Positions 28,567-37,751 of a stretch of DNA of 64,000 bases are shown one piece after another. Below the pieces are notes generated by a model that was given only the letters and a program-made list of their open reading frames with translations, did not search any database and was not told where the DNA came from. The translations under genes were made by a program, and so were the position numbers. The DNA is taken from the NCBI RefSeq assembly GCF_030296555.1, contig NZ_AP027728.1, positions 2,480,001-2,544,000 on the forward strand, in the 5' to 3' direction. Positions within the stretch are counted from its first letter, which is position 1, and each line of letters begins with the position of its first letter. This DNA comes from Microbacterium suwonense (lineage in GTDB: Bacteria > Actinomycetota > Actinomycetes > Actinomycetales > Microbacteriaceae).

Positions 28567-28691
28567 ATTCTGTACAGGGCGTGATCTCCGCAGAGTAGCG
28601 AAAGCCCTGAAGGTCTCTGCGACAGGAGGTCGGCCTCAGCCCATTGCCGGGCGAGGATCAGATGATACGACGAGGAGGTTCAAGGAAGAAC

Positions 28692-28814
28692 ATGGACGAA
28701 GCGGCGAAGACAGCGAACGTGATGCAATTCCCGATGACGTCGCCCGCCCGCCCGACACACCGGCATCCGCTGCCGAACAGGCACCCTCTCGTATCCCAGC
28801 CCTCCGGGCATTGA
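28692..28814 (+). CDS. Possible 40-residue leader peptide gene
   Basis: An ATG at 28692 preceded by GGAGG and AAGGAAG opens a 40-codon frame (MDEAAKTANVMQF...). Its TGA (28812-28814) overlaps the TTG candidate start of the binding protein at 28811, an arrangement that fits translational coupling. The peptide is rich in His, Pro and Arg and matches nothing I recognise. It may be a leader or simply untranslated sequence. Confidence 0.35.
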   Translation: MDEAAKTANVMQFPMTSPARPTHRHPLPNRHPLVSQPSGH

Positions 28815-30432
28815 AGAAACGGTTTTCCACCATGATCGGTTTCCCTGCGCCGCACAAGAACCGCGTCTCGCGTCGAGTCACACGAGGCGCCGTGCTCGCC
28901 GTATCCGCTGCACTCACCATGACTCTGGCCCTGGCCGGCTGCTCGCCGAAGAACTCCGGCGATTCCTCCGACGGATCGTCCGGCGACGCCGGCGCCACCC
29001 TGTCGTTCGGCCTCTCCTCCGAGCCCGCCGGATTCAAGACCGGTGTCGATCAGGGCTCCGCCGCGCGCGAGATCATCACCCTGGTCCGCCGTGGACTGCT
29101 CACCTACGACGGCGAGGGGAAGGTCGTACCCGCGCTGGCCTCGGACTACACCGTCTCCGACGACGGTCTGACCTACACCTTCACGCTGCGCTCGGGCCTG
29201 AAGTTCTCCAACGGCGACAGCCTGACGTCAGCCGACGTGAAGCGCACGTTCGAGTACCTCGCCGTCGATGAGAACGGTGCCGCGGCTGCGGCCGCCTTCG
29301 CGAACATCGCGACGATCGACACCCCGGATGACGCGACGGTCGTCCTCACGCTGTCCCAGCCGCAGACCGCGTTCCCGCAGGTTCTCGCAGACCCGCTGTC
29401 CGCGATCGTGCCCGAAGATGCGGTCGACGCCGATGGCGTGCCGATCGGCGACGGCCCGTTCAAGATCGTCGACTACCGCAAGGGGTCTCCTACACGCTGG
29501 AGGCCAATCCCGACTACTTCGATGCCGACTCGGTCAAGCTCGGCGGCATCGACGTGACGTTCATGGCCGACGCGCAGACGCGGGTCAAGGCGCTCATGAG
29601 CGGACAGGTCCAGTTCATCGATTACGTGGCGGCCGCGGACTTCAAGACGCTTGAGAGCGCAAAGGGCATCACGCTCAAGACGGCTCCCGGCCTGTACGGC
29701 GCGGTGCAGTTCAACCTCACCCGCGGCGCGCTCGCCGTGCCGGAGGTGCGCCAGGCCATCGCGTACGCGATCGACCTCAAGGCCTACAGCCAGGCTGGAA
29801 CCCTCGGATACGGCGAGCCGACCGGCGGACTGCCGATCGCGCCCACCAGCCCGTACTACGACAAGGAACAGGCGGGGCACTTCGCGCTGAACGTCGACAA
29901 GGCCAAGCAGCTCCTCGCCGAAGCCGGCTACGCCGAGGGCGTCAAGCTCACGCTGCTCACCAACTCGCAGTACTTCGGGTACAGCGAGCGCGCTCAGGTT
30001 GTCAAGAGCGACCTCGAGGCCATCGGCATCACGGTCGACATCGAGAGCGGCGACTATGCGAACCAGATCGCGAAGGGCAACTCGGGAGACTACGATCTGA
30101 TGATCGGCGGACCGTCTGCGGCGCTGAACGACCCGTCGGCGATCACGGCCGCCTTCATCGGCGGTCCGACGTTCGTGCGATCGGTCGGAATCGACCAGAG
30201 CCTGTACGCCGACCTGCTTGAAGAGGGCGCCAAGACCGCGGACGGGCCCGAGCGCGAGGCGATCTACAAGGAGATCGGCGAGATCTACCTGAAGGATGTT
30301 CCGTTCGTCACCACGGGCACGGGCGTCTCGGCATACGCCTACACCGACAAGCTGAAGGGCTTCCAGATGCTCAGCGGTGCGATCGTGTACTCGTCGCTGT
30401 ACAACCTGGCAACCGCCGAGCTCTCCGAGTAG
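28811..30432 (+). CDS. Family 5 ABC substrate-binding lipoprotein of the catabolic locus (frameshifted)
   Basis: A peptide/opine-type binding protein of about 540 residues. The TTG at 28811 gives MKKRFSTMIG as a basic start; ATG 28832 is the alternative. The signal region ends in a lipobox (LALAGC). Family 5 features include GLTYTFTLRSGLKFSNGDS and later FNLTRGALAVPEVRQAIAYA. The frame breaks in the G4 run at 29482-29485; one added G joins DYRKG to VSYTLEANPDYFDAD. It would capture the ligand of this locus for the permeases that follow. Confidence 0.85.
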
Positions 30433-30475
30433 CAGTCCACGTGACGGCATCCATCACCCACCGAGGAGGTTCACG

Positions 30476-31432
30476 GTGACCCGATATGTACTCATTCGCC
30501 TCGGAATGGGTGTCGTCACAGTCTGGGGCGTCATCACCGCAGTGTTCCTCGCGCTGCACGCCGTACCCGGCGGTCCGGCGGCCGTGATGCTCCAGGGAGG
30601 CGCCGGCGGCGGGGACGTGAACCCCGCCGCCGTCGCCGCCCTCGAGCGCGAACTCGGTCTCGACCGGCCGCTGCTCGTTCAGTACGGCAGCTACTTGCTC
30701 GACATACTGCGCGGAGATCTCGGCACGTCCATCAAGTACTCCTCACCCGTCGGTGAGATCATCGCCACCCCGTTCGGCAACACCGTCGCGCTGGTCCTGA
30801 TGGCCATCGTGATCGGCTGCGTGGTCGGCATCGCGTTCGGCGCCCTCTCCGCTGTGTGGCCGGGAAGCGTCCTGGACCGGGTGCTGTCGGGATTGATCTC
30901 GGTCGCTGTCTCGACACCCGGCTTCGTCATCGCGATCTTCCTCTCGCTGTTCGTCGGGATGTCGCTCGGCTGGTTCCCCTCGCTCGGCTACACGCCCATC
31001 GAAGATGGATTCGGCGATTTCCTCTATCACGCGTTCCTCCCGAGCCTCGCGTTGTCCTTCGGCTTCCTCGCGATGATCGGCCGCGTGACGCGGACATCCG
31101 TGCTCGCCGTTCGACGCGAGGACTGGGTGCGCACAGCAAGAGGCATGGGCCTGAGCCGCCCGCGCGTCTTCCGGCGGCACGTGTTCCGCAACGCGGTCAA
31201 CCCGGTCATCACCGTGGCAGGCATCCAGCTGGGCGCCCTGCTCGGGGCGACGGTCCTCATCGAGGGCGTCTTCAACTGGCCGGGCATCGGCAGCACCCTG
31301 CTGAACGCCATCAACAGCCGCGACTATCCGCTCGTGCAGGGCATCGTCATCGTCTTCGCGTTGGTGTTCGTCGCCACGAGCCTTCTCGTCGACCTCATGT
31401 ACCGCTTCCTTGACCCCCGAGTGGAGGACTGA
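30476..31432 (+). CDS. ABC permease, DppB type, of the catabolic locus
   Basis: A 318-residue permease starting at GTG 30476, with a strong GAGGAGG site upstream. TRYVLIRLGMGVVTVWGVIT is the usual first helix; later comes the EAA-type loop (RTARGMGLSRPRVFRRHVFR) and the DPRVED end. About six membrane segments. It pairs with the next gene, five bases downstream. Confidence 0.92.
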   Translation: MTRYVLIRLGMGVVTVWGVITAVFLALHAVPGGPAAVMLQGGAGGGDVNPAAVAALERELGLDRPLLVQYGSYLLDILRGDLGTSIKYSSPVGEIIATPFGNTVALVLMAIVIGCVVGIAFGALSAVWPGSVLDRVLSGLISVAVSTPGFVIAIFLSLFVGMSLGWFPSLGYTPIEDGFGDFLYHAFLPSLALSFGFLAMIGRVTRTSVLAVRREDWVRTARGMGLSRPRVFRRHVFRNAVNPVITVAGIQLGALLGATVLIEGVFNWPGIGSTLLNAINSRDYPLVQGIVIVFALVFVATSLLVDLMYRFLDPRVED

Positions 31433-31437
31433 TCGCG

Positions 31438-32351
31438 ATGAGTGCCTTCTTCCGTGCGCTGTGGCGCAGATCGAGCCCCGGTCTCTTCATCACCAGCGCT
31501 CTGACTTTCCTGCTGATCCTCCTCATCTTCATCTATCCCCTGCTGACCGACGTCGATCCGCTTGCGCAGGACATCGACAACGCCTTCGCAGCGGTCGGCA
31601 CGCCCGGTCACCTTCTCGGCACGGACAATCTCGGGCGGGACACTCTCGTCCGCCTCGCCTACGGGCTGCGCACCGGCTGCTCGTGTGCGCGACGGGGACG
31701 GTGCTCGCAGCCCTGATCGGCACGCTCGCGGGGATTCTGGCGGCATACTTCCGTGGATTCGCGGACATGCTGCTGATGCGCATGGTCGACATCGTGCTCG
31801 CATTCCCCACGCTCGTCTTCGCGATGCTGATCGTCTCGCTCTATGGCGCAGGCAACCTCACGATCATCGTCATCTGCGCCATAGTGTTCTTCCCCAGCTT
31901 CGCCCGGCTGACGTACGGCGAGGTCCTCTCGCTGAGACGAGCGCTGTACGTCGAGTCGGCCGAGCTGTTCGGCGGCACGCGGTGGCAGATCATCAGCGGT
32001 CCGCTGCTGCGCGGGGTCGGCCCGCTCGTGCTCGCCCAGGGCTTCCTGACGCTCGCGTTCGCCGTGGGTCTGGAGTCGGGCCTGAGCTTCCTCGGCCTGG
32101 GCATCACCCCGCCGACACCGTCTCTCGGCCTGATGATCGCGAGCGGACAGCAGTACTTCCTGCAGAGCCCATGGCAGCTGCTCATTCCCAGCATCGTGCT
32201 CGTGGTCCTGCTCGTGATCTTCGGTTACGTGGCGGACTGGATCCGCGATCTGCTCGACCCTCGAGGGGTCGGCAAGGTCAAGCGCGGTCGTCGGGGCGGA
32301 GCCGCGCCGCGGGTGACGGCGGCGGAGATGATCGAGGGGGTCAGCGCATGA
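31438..32351 (+). CDS. ABC permease, DppC type, of the catabolic locus (frameshifted)
   Basis: The N-terminal part (one helix, then LLGTDNLGRDTLVRLAYGLRTG, the classic DppC sequence) reads to about 31678. The remainder continues in another frame with LLVCATGTVLAALIGTLAGI, the EAA loop (YVESAELFGGTRWQII) and GLSFLGLGITPPTPSLG. One added base near 31674-31680 restores a permease of about 304 residues. This break is the only one not inside a run of at least three, although a GG pair is present. The stop overlaps the ATPase start (32348). Confidence 0.85.
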
Positions 32352-34063
32352 GCGACCGGGAAGTGCTTCTGAAGGTCGACGACCTCGACATCGACGTGGC
32401 CGGAACGCGCATCGTGACCGGCGCCTCGTTCTCGGTGGCCCGAGGCGAGGTCGTCGCCATCGTCGGCGAGTCCGGCGCCGGCAAGTCGATGACCGCGATG
32501 TCGATTCCGCATCTGCTGCCCGCGGGGGCCGAGTGCCGCGGCTCGATCGACTTCGACGGTCATGAGCTGATCGACGCCTCCGAGAAGCGCATGCAGCGCT
32601 ACCGCGGTGCGGAGATCGCCTGTGTCTATCAGGAGCCGATGACCGCTCTGAACCCGTTGCACACGGTGGGGGACTTCCTCTCAGAGGCGATCCGCTCCCA
32701 CGCCGGGACCGCGGGGAGCGGCGCCCAGCGTGATCCTCAGGAGCTTCTGGAACTGGTCGGGCTCGGCTCGCATCCGGATCTTCTGCGCCGCTACCCGCAT
32801 CAGCTGTCCGGCGGTCAGCGCCAGCGCATCATGGCCGCCGGTGCGGTGGCCTGGAAGCCCAAGCTGCTCATCGCCGACGAGCCCACGACCGCCTTGGACG
32901 TCACCACGCAGCGCAATCTGCTGGCGATGTTCCGGAACCTGGTCGAGCAGGAGGACATGTCGATGATCTTCGTGACGCACGACATGGGCGTCGTCGCAGA
33001 CATCGCGGACTCCGTCGTGGTGATGAGGAACGGATCGGTCGTCGAGACGGGGGATGTGTTCTCGATCTTCGCCGAGCCCGAGCACGAGTACACCCGGTCA
33101 CTGCTGTCCGCCGCTCGAGCCCTGCACGGCGCCGAGATGATCAGCGCGGATGGCGACGGGGCTGCGTCGCGCGAAGCGGATGCCGCATCCGTCGACTCGC
33201 CGATCGCCGTGCCGAGGCACGGGGCGGGAGCCGCACCGGCGCTCGAGGTCCGCGACCTCACGATCGAGTACCGGAGATCCGGTCTGCGCCGGAAGGGCTC
33301 GCCAGAGGGCCGGCGTGCCGCTGTGGACGGGGCCTCCCTGCAGGTGTTCTCGGGGGAGACCCTGGGCATCGTGGGCGAGTCCGGCTCGGGCAAGTCCACC
33401 ATCGCGCGGTCGATCCTGGGGTTGACGCCGGTGACGGGCGGGACCATCTCGATCGGCGGCGTCGACATGGTCGGTCTCCGAGGACGCGCCCGCCGGCGTG
33501 CCCTCGGCAAGCTCGGGGTCGTGTTCCAGGACCCGACCTCGTCACTGGATCCGAGCCTGCCGCTGTGGAAGGTGGTGACGGAGCCGCTCTGGCGCAGTGG
33601 CATGCTGCGGGATCAGCGTGCGCTCCGTCGGCGCGCCGCAGAGCTGCTGGAGAGCGTAGACATGGACCCGGGCTGGCTACACCGTCGCCGACATGAGCTC
33701 TCCGGTGGTCAGCGTCAGCGCGTGGCGATCGCCCGAGCGATCTCGCACAGCCCGGACGTGCTTCTCGCAGACGAGCCCACCTCCGCGTTGGACGTGACGG
33801 TGCAGGTGACGGTGCTCGATCTGCTCGCGCGCCTGCAGAAGGAGCTCGACTTCGCGTGCGTCTTCATCAGTCACGATCTGTATGTGGTCTCCACGATCTC
33901 GGATCACGTGCTGGTGATGAAGGACGGGCAGATCGTGGAGGCGGGGTCCACGGCCGATGTGATCCACAACCCGACATCTGACTACACCCGCACGCTGCTG
34001 GGGGCCATCCCCGTGCCGGACCCGGTTGCGCAGAAGGCGCGTCGCGACGTCGTCACCGCGTAG
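32348..34063 (+). CDS. Dual ABC ATPase (DppD-DppF fusion) of the catabolic locus
   Basis: A 571-residue fusion of two ABC ATPase domains. Walker A is GESGAGKS near residue 40 and GESGSGKS near 345. Signatures are SGGQRQR twice. Walker B motifs are LLIADEPTTALD and VLLADEPTSALD. The linker near residues 270-300 is Ala- and Asp-rich. It drives uptake through the two permeases just upstream. It is a paralogue of the ATPase at 12403-14139 but clearly diverged. Confidence 0.93.
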   Translation: MSDREVLLKVDDLDIDVAGTRIVTGASFSVARGEVVAIVGESGAGKSMTAMSIPHLLPAGAECRGSIDFDGHELIDASEKRMQRYRGAEIACVYQEPMTALNPLHTVGDFLSEAIRSHAGTAGSGAQRDPQELLELVGLGSHPDLLRRYPHQLSGGQRQRIMAAGAVAWKPKLLIADEPTTALDVTTQRNLLAMFRNLVEQEDMSMIFVTHDMGVVADIADSVVVMRNGSVVETGDVFSIFAEPEHEYTRSLLSAARALHGAEMISADGDGAASREADAASVDSPIAVPRHGAGAAPALEVRDLTIEYRRSGLRRKGSPEGRRAAVDGASLQVFSGETLGIVGESGSGKSTIARSILGLTPVTGGTISIGGVDMVGLRGRARRRALGKLGVVFQDPTSSLDPSLPLWKVVTEPLWRSGMLRDQRALRRRAAELLESVDMDPGWLHRRRHELSGGQRQRVAIARAISHSPDVLLADEPTSALDVTVQVTVLDLLARLQKELDFACVFISHDLYVVSTISDHVLVMKDGQIVEAGSTADVIHNPTSDYTRTLLGAIPVPDPVAQKARRDVVTA

Positions 34064-34097
34064 CGGCTGCGGTCACGAGAACGGAGAGGACATCCTC

Positions 34098-35699
34098 ATG
34101 AAGAGCGAGTACGCCACCCCTGGACGCTACGGACTCAAGCCGGTCGCCACCGGCGACCGCGGGATGGTGGTCAGCTCCGAGCCGATCGCCGTCGAGGCGG
34201 GCGCGGCGGTTCTGCGGGAGGGCGGCAACGCGGTGGATGCCGTGCTCGCCGTGGCGGCGACGCAGCTGGTCACCGAGCCTCATATGACCTCGCTCACCGG
34301 TGGCATGTCGCTGGTCTACCGAGACGCGTCGACGGGTGTGGCGTCGTACCTCTCCGGCAACATCAACGCGCCCCTTGCACCGCTCGACGACTTCGTCGGC
34401 GCCGACCTCTACCGTGCTCGCGGCGTTCCCGTTCCCGGCTGGTGGCCCGCGTTCGCTGCCGCGCACGAACGCTTCGCCGCGCTGCCTCTGGCACGGCTGC
34501 TCGCGCCGGCGGTGGATGTCGCTCGCGAGGGGTTCGCTGTCTCCCCCTACCTGTTCGGCGAGATGTATCACGCACGCCAGAACCTCGGGCGCAATCCCGA
34601 GTCGCGCGAGATGTTCTTCTGCGACGGTTCGCTGATCACCACCGGGCAGAAGCTCGTGCAGCACCGGGTGGCTCGCACACTGGAGCGCCTGCGCGACGAG
34701 GGCATGGACTACTACCTGGGTGATTTCGCCGAGGCGTTCTGCGCCGCATCCGATTCCGATCACGGCGTCATCACGCGGGCGGACTTCGAGGCGTACCGGG
34801 CGGAATGGGCGGAACCGGTGCGGGGCACGTACCGGGGCTTCGAGATCATCGGCTCCGCTCCGCCGGACGACGGCGGTATGCAGATCGTGGAGGCGTTCAA
34901 CATCCTCGAGAATCTCGATCTCGGTGCCCTCGGACCGGCGAGCGAGTCGCCTGCGACGCTGTCGGCGCTCATCGCCGCTCACAACGCGGTGTACTACGCG
35001 GCCCCGCGCGAGCGGCGGTTCCGCGAGTCGGAGCGGATCATGCGGACGCTGCTGTCGAAGGAGTACGCGAAGCAGCGCTTCGACCTGCTGGACACCCTCG
35101 CCACGCCCCTCTCCGCGGCCCCGCCCACTCCCGGCACCATCCACATCTCGGTGGTCGACGCCGACCTCAACGTGGCGACCCTGACGCATTCGCACATGGC
35201 CTCGCCGTGGGTGAACGGCCTCTACGCCGAGGGGTTCCAGCTGTCCGGGGGCGGGTCGTTCTTCCAGCGGGTGATGCCGCAGCCGGGCGAGCGTGCGACG
35301 ATCTATCTCGCGCCGACCATGGTCCTGAGCGAGGGGCGGCCGGTGATCGCCGCCGGCTCGCCGTCGGTGTCGCTGGTGGCGTGTGTGATGCAGAATCTCG
35401 TCAACCTCATGGACTTCGGGATGACGATCGAGGAGAGCGTCGCCCAGCCGCGATTCGGCGCTCGACCGCATGACCCCGCCAGCGGATGGGTGCCGGGCGT
35501 GACCTTGGAATCCGGCTTCGCGGACGGGGTTCTCGACGATGTCCGGCGGTGGGCCGGTGAGAATCGCCTGTGGGCCCGCGAGATCGGCCCTTGGAACTCG
35601 ATGACCGGCAACTTCGACGGCATCACGATCGACCCGTCCACCGGGATCATGCGCTCGTGCGGCGATCCGCGCCGGATGGGGACGGCCGTCGCCGCGTGA
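34098..35699 (+). CDS. Gamma-glutamyltransferase-family Ntn-hydrolase, cytoplasmic and atypical
   Basis: A 533-residue GGT-family protein; ATG 34098 follows GGAGAGGA. Family features are GMVVSSEPIAVEAGAAVLREGGNA-like sequence at the N-terminus (REGGNAVDAVLA) and the autocleavage region GTIHISVVDADLNVATLT, in which the nucleophile Thr is kept but the usual second Thr is Ile. The oxyanion GSPGG is changed to GSPSV. No signal peptide is present, unlike most bacterial GGTs. It closes the ABC importer operon, so it may hydrolyse an imported gamma-glutamyl or amide compound inside the cell. Confidence 0.8.
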   Translation: MKSEYATPGRYGLKPVATGDRGMVVSSEPIAVEAGAAVLREGGNAVDAVLAVAATQLVTEPHMTSLTGGMSLVYRDASTGVASYLSGNINAPLAPLDDFVGADLYRARGVPVPGWWPAFAAAHERFAALPLARLLAPAVDVAREGFAVSPYLFGEMYHARQNLGRNPESREMFFCDGSLITTGQKLVQHRVARTLERLRDEGMDYYLGDFAEAFCAASDSDHGVITRADFEAYRAEWAEPVRGTYRGFEIIGSAPPDDGGMQIVEAFNILENLDLGALGPASESPATLSALIAAHNAVYYAAPRERRFRESERIMRTLLSKEYAKQRFDLLDTLATPLSAAPPTPGTIHISVVDADLNVATLTHSHMASPWVNGLYAEGFQLSGGGSFFQRVMPQPGERATIYLAPTMVLSEGRPVIAAGSPSVSLVACVMQNLVNLMDFGMTIEESVAQPRFGARPHDPASGWVPGVTLESGFADGVLDDVRRWAGENRLWAREIGPWNSMTGNFDGITIDPSTGIMRSCGDPRRMGTAVAA

Positions 35700-35740
35700 G
35701 CCGTTCACAGGTGCGGCACTGCGCACCCGCTCCCATCCGG

Positions 35741-35858
35741 TAGACTGTTGTAGTTGTCTGTCCGTCGGCTCTCTGCCGGAGGAGCGGACGACGTGCACAA
35801 CACCCTCCTGCTCCCGGGAAAGTCCCGGAAGCCGTTCTAGTCCGAAGGAGGTGGGTAA
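35741..35858 (+). promoter_or_regulatory. rpsF promoter and structured leader
   Basis: A TAGACT -10 element (35741-35746) is followed by about 110 bases of leader with complementary purine and pyrimidine stretches (GGAGGAG near 35780 with CCTCC near 35805; CCCGGGAAAGTCCCGG) and a strong AAGGAGGTGGG ribosome site. This may be an S6:S18-type autoregulatory leader. I did not identify the full motif, so that is only a suggestion. Confidence 0.45.
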
Positions 35859-36227
35859 GTGACGCACCAGTACGAGCTCATGGTCATTCTGACCCCCGAG
35901 CTGGACGAGCGCCAGGTTGCCCCCAACCTCGACAAGTTCCTGAAGGTCATCACCAACGATGGTGGCTCGATTGACAAGGTCGACATCTGGGGCAAGCGCC
36001 GTTTCGCCTATGAGATCAACAAGAAGAACGAGGGCATCTACGCCGTCGTCAACTTCACCGCGACCAGCGAGGCCACGCAGGAGCTCGACCGCCAGCTCAA
36101 GCTGAGCGAGCTCGTGTTCCGCACCAAGGTCCTGCGTGCCGAAGAGGCACAGGCCATGGTCGCCGCCGAGGCGAAGCGTGCTGCCGAGAAGGCCGCCCGC
36201 AAGCCCAAGACGGCTGTCAAGGCTTAA
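35859..36227 (+). CDS. rpsF: 30S ribosomal protein S6
   Basis: 122 residues with the typical S6 start ([15 protein letters not shown]) and [20 protein letters not shown]. It starts at GTG after AAGGAGGTGGG. It binds S18 in the 30S platform, and rpsR lies two genes downstream in the same cluster. Confidence 0.98.
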   Translation: MTHQYELMVILTPELDERQVAPNLDKFLKVITNDGGSIDKVDIWGKRRFAYEINKKNEGIYAVVNFTATSEATQELDRQLKLSELVFRTKVLRAEEAQAMVAAEAKRAAEKAARKPKTAVKA

Positions 36228-36232
36228 GCATC

Positions 36233-36724
36233 ATGGCCGGCGAAACCGTCATCACCGTGGTGGGCAACCTCACCGCAGATCCCGAGCTGCGCTACACGCA
36301 GAACGGCCTGCCGGTGGCGAACTTCACCATCGCCTCGACTCCGCGCACGTTCGACCGTCAGGCCAACGAGTGGAAGGACGGCGACGCGCTGTTCCTCCGC
36401 GCATCGGTGTGGCGCGACTTCGCCGAGCACGTGGCGGGCTCGCTGACCAAGGGCATGCGCGTCATCGCGCAGGGCCGTCTGCGTCAGCGCTCCTACCAGG
36501 ACCGCGAAGGCAACCAGCGCACCTCGATCGAGCTGGAGGTCGACGAGATCGGCCCGTCGCTGCGGTATGCGACGGCGCAGGTCACGCGGGCCGCATCGGG
36601 CGGCGGCGGACAGTCCCGTCCGCAGCAGCAGCAGGTCTCGGAAGAGCCGTGGTCGACCCCCGGTTCCTCGAGCGCTGACGCCTGGAGCACTCCGGGCAGC
36701 TTCGGCGACGACACCCCGTTCTGA
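36233..36724 (+). CDS. ssb: Single-stranded DNA-binding protein
   Basis: 163 residues. The OB-fold N-terminal 110 residues include [19 protein letters not shown] and ADFTEHV-equivalent [14 protein letters not shown] Gly/Gln/Ser-rich tail ends in the acidic tip DDTPF that recruits repair and replication proteins. It lies five bases after rpsF, the usual order. Confidence 0.97.
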   Translation: MAGETVITVVGNLTADPELRYTQNGLPVANFTIASTPRTFDRQANEWKDGDALFLRASVWRDFAEHVAGSLTKGMRVIAQGRLRQRSYQDREGNQRTSIELEVDEIGPSLRYATAQVTRAASGGGGQSRPQQQQVSEEPWSTPGSSSADAWSTPGSFGDDTPF

Positions 36725-36772
36725 AATTCCGGATGCCGATGGCATCCGCTCTCATCTCTTAAAGGAAAACTC

Positions 36773-37027
36773 ATGGCTGGAAAGTCGAGCGGCGACCGCC
36801 GCAAGCCGCGGAAGGGTGGCAAGCCCACCGCTCCCGCGAAGTCGATCCGCGTCGGCGTCATTGACTACAAGGACGTCTCAACGCTTCGCAAGTTCATCTC
36901 CGAGCGTGGAAAGATCCGCGCCCGTCGTATCACCGGTGTCTCCGTGCAGGAGCAGCGTCTGATCGCCAAGGCGATCAAGAACGCTCGCGAGATGGCTCTC
37001 CTGCCCTACGCCGGCGCTGGCCGCTGA
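36773..37027 (+). CDS. rpsR: 30S ribosomal protein S18
   Basis: 84 residues with [19 protein letters not shown] and [19 protein letters not shown], diagnostic for S18. No zinc-binding Cys cluster is present, so this is a Cys-free paralogue type. A clear AAAGGAAAA site precedes the ATG. Confidence 0.98.
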   Translation: MAGKSSGDRRKPRKGGKPTAPAKSIRVGVIDYKDVSTLRKFISERGKIRARRITGVSVQEQRLIAKAIKNAREMALLPYAGAGR

Positions 37028-37038
37028 GGGGTGCTGAC

Positions 37039-37491
37039 ATGGCAAAGCTGATTCTCACGAGCGAGGTCGCCGGGCTCGGAAGCGCCGGTGACGTGATCGA
37101 GGTCAAGAACGGGTACGCCCGCAACTACCTCATTCCCCAGGGCTACGCGACCGCGTGGACCCGTGGTGGCGCCAAGCAGGTCGAATCGATCCAGGCAGCC
37201 CGCAAGGCGCGTGCGATCCACGACCTCGACGAGGCCACTGCGCTGAAGAACAAGCTCGAAGGCACCAAGGTGCGCCTGGCCGTCAAGGCCGGCGGCGAGG
37301 GTCGCCTGTTCGGCTCGGTGAAGACGGCCGACGTGGCCGACGCTGTCGCCGCCGCCGAGCTGGGCACCATCGACAAGCGCAAGGTGCACTTCGCCGCCCC
37401 GATCAAGTCGGTCGGCGAGCACGAGGCGACGGTTCGTCTGCACGACGACGTCACCGCCGTGATCACCCTGCAGGTCGTCGCCGCGAAGTAG
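37039..37491 (+). CDS. rplI: 50S ribosomal protein L9
   Basis: 150 residues with the family signature [20 protein letters not shown] at the N-terminus. The two-lobe length is normal. It ends the ribosomal cluster, just before a strong terminator. Confidence 0.98.
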   Translation: MAKLILTSEVAGLGSAGDVIEVKNGYARNYLIPQGYATAWTRGGAKQVESIQAARKARAIHDLDEATALKNKLEGTKVRLAVKAGGEGRLFGSVKTADVADAVAAAELGTIDKRKVHFAAPIKSVGEHEATVRLHDDVTAVITLQVVAAK

Positions 37492-37501
37492 TTCGACATC
37501 A

Positions 37502-37564
37502 CGACGGGTTCCTGAACCCGTCGAAGAACGCCCCCGTCATCTTCGGATGCCGGGGGCGTTCTTC
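37502..37564 (+). terminator. Double hairpin terminator after rplI
   Basis: CGACGGGTT pairs with AACCCGTCG (37502-37510 and 37515-37523). GAAGAACGCCCCCG (37523-37536) is exactly complementary to 37551-37564, a 14-bp stem ending in a T-rich stretch. It separates the ribosomal cluster from the ceb operon. Confidence 0.9.
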
Positions 37565-37611
37565 GTTCCGGGAACTCCGCGCTCCTTGGTGGCCTTCGCG
37601 TCGTCACATCA

Positions 37612-37715
37612 TGGGAGCGCGCCCATGACGCTCTTGACGCGAGCAGCTAACGGGCGTACGGTGGCTGAGAAATCAAGTGGGAGCGCTCCCAGTATTCTCA
37701 ATGCAAGCGCTCCCA
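37612..37715 (+). promoter_or_regulatory. Three CebR boxes and the ceb promoter
   Basis: A perfect CebR/CelR palindrome TGGGAGCGCTCCCA lies at 37678-37691. A one-mismatch copy TGGGAGCGCGCCCA is at 37612-37625 and a two-mismatch copy TGCAAGCGCTCCCA at 37702-37715. The promoter TTGACG (37634-37639) and TACGGT (37657-37662), 17 bases apart, lies between boxes 1 and 2. Box 2 covers the start region of the transcript, so repression by CebR is expected and cellobiose would relieve it. Confidence 0.9.
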
Positions 37716-37751
37716 TGACTCTCATCCCACGCACACAAGGAAGTGAATCCC

